Shown here in pieces: positions 60,861 to 64,000 of a stretch of 64,000 nt of DNA. Each line of letters starts with the position of its first letter. Positions within the stretch are counted from its first letter, which is position 1. The position numbers and the translations under genes were made by a program. Under the pieces are notes generated by a model, which did not search any database, had not been told where the DNA came from, and saw only the letters and a list, made by a program, of their open reading frames with translations. The DNA is from Spongiibacteraceae bacterium UBA5047. GTDB lineage: Bacteria; Pseudomonadota; Gammaproteobacteria; Pseudomonadales; Spongiibacteraceae. The stretch spans positions 79,412-143,411 of the forward strand of contig DIBR01000002.1 of the NCBI GenBank assembly GCA_002415025.1, in the 5' to 3' direction.

Positions 60861-62138
60861 ATGTTCGCTTTAGAAAATGCGCATATTGCGGTTATCGGTC
60901 TCGGATATGTCGGGTTGCCTTTGGCGATAGAATTCGGGAAGCATTATCCGGTGGCTGCATTTGACATCAATGAGCAAAGAATAGCGGAGTTAAACGACGG
61001 GTGGGACCGAACGCGCGAGGTCGCCCCGGCCCAGTTTGCGGGCTCGACAGGAGTGCTCTTTACACCCGAGGTTCAAGACCTTAAGAAATGTAACGTTTAT
61101 ATTGTCACCGTGCCCAGCCCGATTGATGAGCATCGCCGGCCGGATTTTGCTCCCTTGCTGGCGGCATCGGAAACAATTGGTAAGGTGTTGAAGGCCAATG
61201 ACATTGTGATATATGAATCCACCGTGTACCCGGGTGCAACAGAAGAAGAGTGTGTGCCGGTGCTTGAGCGGGCTTCGGGTTTGAGCTTCAACAATGATTT
61301 CTATGTTGGTTATAGCCCCGAGCGGATTAATCCGGGCGACAAGGGAAGGACGCTCGTGAGCATCACGAAAGTCACCTCCGGCTCGACGCCGGAGGTGGCT
61401 GACTTTGTCGACAGCCTATATGGTTCCATTATTACAGCGGGGACGCATAAGGCATCGAGCATCAAGGTGGCGGAAGCGGCCAAGGTGATAGAAAACACGC
61501 AACGCGATCTGAATATCGCGTTGATAAATGAGTTGGCCAAAATCTTTGCTCGCATTGGAATAGATACCGAAGAAGTGCTCCTTGCGGCGGGAACGAAATG
61601 GAACTTTCAACCATTCCGTCCGGGTCTGGTGGGCGGGCATTGTATAGGCGTTGATCCGTACTACCTTACACACAAGGCGCAGGCGGTTGGCTACAACCCC
61701 GAGGTCATTTTGTCAGGCCGTCGTATTAACGACGACATGGGGCGATTCATCGCGGGGCAGCTTGTGAAAGCCATGGTGCGTAGCAGGGTTCAGGTCTGTG
61801 ATGCGAGTGTTTTGGTGATGGGCCTGACCTTCAAGGAAAATTGCCCCGATCTACGCAATACTCGAGTTGTAGACGTCGTTGAGGAGCTGAAAGAGTACGG
61901 CGTAAACGTCAGTATTTACGACCCATGGGTTTCGCCGTCAGAGGCTAAATCCGTTTACGGCGTTGACGTCTTGGAGACGCTTGAGCCAGATTCATTCGAT
62001 GGAATTATCCTTGCGGTTGCACACTCCCAGTTTAGGGAAATGGGGGTGGATGCTGTTAGAGCGTTGGGGCGCAAGCAGCATGTTTTGTACGATTTAAAGT
62101 ATGTATTTCCCTCGAGCACGACCGACTTGCGCCTTTGA
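60861..62138 (+). CDS. UDP-N-acetylhexosamine 6-dehydrogenase (TviB/WbpA-WbpO type)
   Basis: The ATG at 60861 with AAGGA upstream gives 425 residues (a GTG two codons earlier is possible). The NAD motif VIGLGYVGLP (11-20), the loop YSPERINPGD and the catalytic cysteine in GGHCIGVDPYYL (Cys261) are all intact. The family oxidises the C6 hydroxyl of UDP-GlcNAc or UDP-GalNAc to a uronic acid. Followed by WbpB-, WbpD- and WbpE-like genes, it would make UDP-GlcNAcA, the first step towards a 2,3-diacetamido uronic acid. GlcNAc against GalNAc preference cannot be told by eye. Confidence 0.92.
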   Translation: MFALENAHIAVIGLGYVGLPLAIEFGKHYPVAAFDINEQRIAELNDGWDRTREVAPAQFAGSTGVLFTPEVQDLKKCNVYIVTVPSPIDEHRRPDFAPLLAASETIGKVLKANDIVIYESTVYPGATEEECVPVLERASGLSFNNDFYVGYSPERINPGDKGRTLVSITKVTSGSTPEVADFVDSLYGSIITAGTHKASSIKVAEAAKVIENTQRDLNIALINELAKIFARIGIDTEEVLLAAGTKWNFQPFRPGLVGGHCIGVDPYYLTHKAQAVGYNPEVILSGRRINDDMGRFIAGQLVKAMVRSRVQVCDASVLVMGLTFKENCPDLRNTRVVDVVEELKEYGVNVSIYDPWVSPSEAKSVYGVDVLETLEPDSFDGIILAVAHSQFREMGVDAVRALGRKQHVLYDLKYVFPSSTTDLRL

Positions 62139-62165
62139 ACTCGGCTAAATAAGAAGTGATGGACG

Positions 62166-63122
62166 ATGACTAAAAACTTTGCACTACTGGGGGCGGCGGG
62201 TTACATCGCACCACGCCATATGCAGGCGATCAAGGCGGTGGAAGGCAAGCTGGTTGCGGCACTGGACCCGAGTGATTCCGTTGGCATTATCGACTCATAC
62301 TTTCCTGAGGCGAATTTCTTTACCGAATTTGAGCGCTTTGATCGGCATGTCGATAAGCTGCGGAGAAAAAATCACCGTTCTCAAGTGGATTACTTCTCCA
62401 TCTGTTCGCCGAACTACCTTCACGACTCCCACGTCAGGTTTGCATTGCGTTCCGGGGCCGATGCTATATGTGAAAAGCCCCTGGTGCTGAATCCATGGAA
62501 TATTACAGGCCTGGAAGAAGTTGAGAAGGATACGGGGCAGAAGGTTTACACGATCTTGCAGCTTCGCTTGCACCCGGCAATCAAACAGCTCCGTGCCCAA
62601 GTTGCGGAGACCCCTCCCGGAAAAAAACATGACGTAGATCTCACTTATATTACCTCTCGGGGACAGTGGTATCTCCAGTCGTGGAAGGGTGATGAGAAGA
62701 AGTCTGGTGGAATCGCGACTAATATCGGGGTGCACTTTTTCGATATGCTGCATTTCGTTTTTGGAGCGCTTAAGGAAAGTATAGTGCACCATCGTTCCGA
62801 AACAACCGCAGCCGGTTTCTTGGAATATGAGCGCGCCAATGTTCGGTGGTTTTTATCTATTGACCAGAATAATTTGCCGGATGATGTGAGTGCGGCGGGC
62901 CGGAGAACTTATAGATCAATAACGGTTGGCGGTGAGGAAGTTGAGTTTTCTGACGGCTTTACCGATTTACATACACTGAGTTACGGCGAAGTGCTGGCAG
63001 GAAGAGGCTTTGAGCTATCAGAGAGCCGCGTTGCGATCGAAACCGTCGCAAACATTCGAAATGCGCCGGTGCTGGGGCCGCAGGGGGAGTACCATCCATT
63101 CTTGAAGAAAGTGACCGCCTAG
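62166..63122 (+). CDS. WbpB/WlbA-like Gfo/Idh/MocA oxidoreductase
   Basis: The 318-residue protein starts MTKNFALLGAAGYIAPRHMQ with a Rossmann fold, has FSICSPNYLHDSHVRFALRS and the EKPLVLNPWNI lysine-proline pair typical of Gfo/Idh. The C-terminal part (GGIATNIGVHFFDMLHFVFG) contains the catalytic region of WlbA/WbpB. Family members oxidise UDP-GlcNAcA at C3, making a 3-keto sugar for transamination. It lies between the 6-dehydrogenase and the acetyltransferase, in the expected pathway order. Confidence 0.88.
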   Translation: MTKNFALLGAAGYIAPRHMQAIKAVEGKLVAALDPSDSVGIIDSYFPEANFFTEFERFDRHVDKLRRKNHRSQVDYFSICSPNYLHDSHVRFALRSGADAICEKPLVLNPWNITGLEEVEKDTGQKVYTILQLRLHPAIKQLRAQVAETPPGKKHDVDLTYITSRGQWYLQSWKGDEKKSGGIATNIGVHFFDMLHFVFGALKESIVHHRSETTAAGFLEYERANVRWFLSIDQNNLPDDVSAAGRRTYRSITVGGEEVEFSDGFTDLHTLSYGEVLAGRGFELSESRVAIETVANIRNAPVLGPQGEYHPFLKKVTA

Positions 63123-63149
63123 CTCGGATCACTTTATATGGAGAAGCCT

Positions 63150-63740
63150 ATGTCACTACAAGTACATTCCAGTGCGGTTGTAGATTCCGGGGCCGAGATA
63201 GGGGCTGACACTAGGGTATGGCATTTTGTCCATGTTTGCTCTGGAGCCAAAATTGGCGAACGCTGCTCATTGGGGCAGAACGTATTTGTCGGCAACAGAG
63301 TCGTGATCGGCAGTGACTGCAAAATACAGAATAACGTATCTATTTACGACAACGTCAGTTTGGAAGATGGTGTGTTTTGCGGCCCCAGCATGGTTTTTAC
63401 GAATGTCTACAACCCGCGTTCCTATGTGAATAGGAAGGAAGAATACCGTGACACGCTTGTGAAGCGAGGGGCAACGCTTGGCGCGAATTGCACTATCGTA
63501 TGCGGGGTTACCATAGGGGAATACGCTTTTGTGGGTGCCGGCGCAGTTGTAAATGAAGACGTTGAAGCGTACGCGCTGGTTGTTGGGGTGCCGGCAAAAC
63601 AAATTGGCTGGATGAGCAAGTTTGGCGAGCGCCTGGAGCTTCCGATTAAGGGGAGTGCAGAGACTGTGTGTGCCCACACTGGAGAGCGCTATAGGCTGAG
63701 TGACGGTCGGGTGCAGAACATTGGAGCCCAGAGCAAGTGA
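63150..63740 (+). CDS. WbpD-like left-handed beta-helix N-acetyltransferase
   Basis: I use the ATG at 63150 (MSLQVHSSAVVDSGAEIGAD), preceded by GGAGAA, giving 196 residues; an ATG four codons upstream has no ribosome-binding site. Repeated hexapeptides (ADTRVWHFVHVCSGAKIGER; NCTIVCGVTIGEYAFVGAGA) form a left-handed beta helix. Its VFTNVYNPRS segment matches WbpD/WlbB-like acetyltransferases that acetylate the C3 amino group of UDP-GlcNAc(3N)A. The stop overlaps the next gene's GTG. Confidence 0.9.
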   Translation: MSLQVHSSAVVDSGAEIGADTRVWHFVHVCSGAKIGERCSLGQNVFVGNRVVIGSDCKIQNNVSIYDNVSLEDGVFCGPSMVFTNVYNPRSYVNRKEEYRDTLVKRGATLGANCTIVCGVTIGEYAFVGAGAVVNEDVEAYALVVGVPAKQIGWMSKFGERLELPIKGSAETVCAHTGERYRLSDGRVQNIGAQSK

Positions 63741-64000
63741 AATTCGTTGATCTCGGGCGCCAATATCAAAATCTCAAACCAGAAATCGACAGCGGTATCG
63801 CCAGGGTCCTGGATCATGGTCAGTACATACTCGGCCCTGAAGTTGGAGAGTTGGAAGAAAAGCTTGGTCTTTATTCAGGCGCTAAATATTGTATAGGTGT
63901 GGCGAACGGTACTGATGCGCTTCAAATTGCGTTGATGGCGGTGGGCGTTGGTCCCGGGACAGAAGTTATTGTGCCGGGCTTTAGTTACATTGCGACCGCG
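63737..64000 (+). CDS. WbpE-like DegT/DnrJ/EryC1/StrS aminotransferase (partial, right edge)
   Basis: A GTG at 63737 overlaps the WbpD-like stop codon (GTGA), giving VKFVDLGRQYQNLKPEIDSG and VANGTDALQIALMAVGV over the first 88 residues before the window ends. These are the opening signatures of PLP-dependent sugar aminotransferases. WbpE-type enzymes transaminate the 3-keto intermediate made by the WbpB-like enzyme. Together the last four genes form a UDP-diacetamido-uronic acid pathway. An epimerase (WbpI-like), Wzx and Wzy would be expected further right. Confidence 0.87.
   Translation, partial: MKFVDLGRQYQNLKPEIDSGIARVLDHGQYILGPEVGELEEKLGLYSGAKYCIGVANGTDALQIALMAVGVGPGTEVIVPGFSYIATA

Noticed and set aside
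1..64000. CRISPR arrays, rRNA or tRNA genes, insertion sequences
   Set aside because: I looked for regularly spaced repeats, tRNA cloverleaf arms, rRNA cores and transposase motifs and saw none. Repeats found are REP-like units only.

Overview
The window looks like chromosomal DNA of a marine-type gammaproteobacterium, closest in gene order to the Pseudomonas/Cellvibrionales side of the class. The strongest evidence is the block at 36-50 kb: spoT, rpoZ, gmk, yicC, rph, rpmG, rpmB, radC, coaBC, algC (long form), argB, slmA, pyrE and crc. This is the spoT-to-crc neighbourhood known from pseudomonads. Species-level identity is an inference that I cannot test here.

Region 1 (1-25 kb) is a catabolic region. 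It holds a CaiB/BaiF CoA-transferase (cut by the window edge), a DUF3604 exported protein, an SDR, an acyl-CoA synthetase, a DUF35 zinc-ribbon protein paired with a thiolase-fold protein that lacks the thiolase nucleophile, and a tandem double GntR/FadR regulator. It also holds an operon of KARI-like reductase, luciferase-like flavoprotein, Tat-exported PhoD-like phosphatase and BASS transporter, and divergent from that operon a cytochrome P450 with a small partner. Five intergenic sites share a 10-bp palindrome of the form TAGTAYACTR. One lies in front of the double GntR gene and the other four in front of the enzyme genes, which suggests one regulon for activating and degrading a bulky hydrophobic carboxylate (steroid- or terpenoid-like, inferred). 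A second module at 20-25 kb (two acyl-CoA dehydrogenase subunits, a Baeyer-Villiger-type monooxygenase and a divergent AraC regulator) probably belongs to similar chemistry but lacks the palindrome. Between the two lie two lipoproteins sharing a cysteine-rich C-terminal module, and a small XRE/hypothetical divergent pair.

Region 2 (25-36 kb) holds rapA, an orphan PAS histidine kinase, and minor type IV pilin genes (a fimT-like gene facing away, then pilV-pilW-pilX-pilY1).

Region 3 (36-53.5 kb) is the housekeeping core listed above, plus cyaA. It includes a bidirectional terminator between rph and rpmG, and copies of a 24-nt REP-like repeat near its end.

Region 4 (53.7-64 kb) is a Wzy-type capsule/exopolysaccharide locus: a Wzi-like porin, Wza, Wzb phosphatase, Wzc kinase, a UDP-glucuronate 4-epimerase, then a nucleotide-sugar 6-dehydrogenase, a WbpB/WlbA-like oxidoreductase, a WbpD-like acetyltransferase and the start of a WbpE-like aminotransferase. 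The last four match the steps that make a UDP-2,3-diacetamido-2,3-dideoxy-hexuronic acid. This region is visibly more AT-rich than the housekeeping core, and the locus continues past the right edge.
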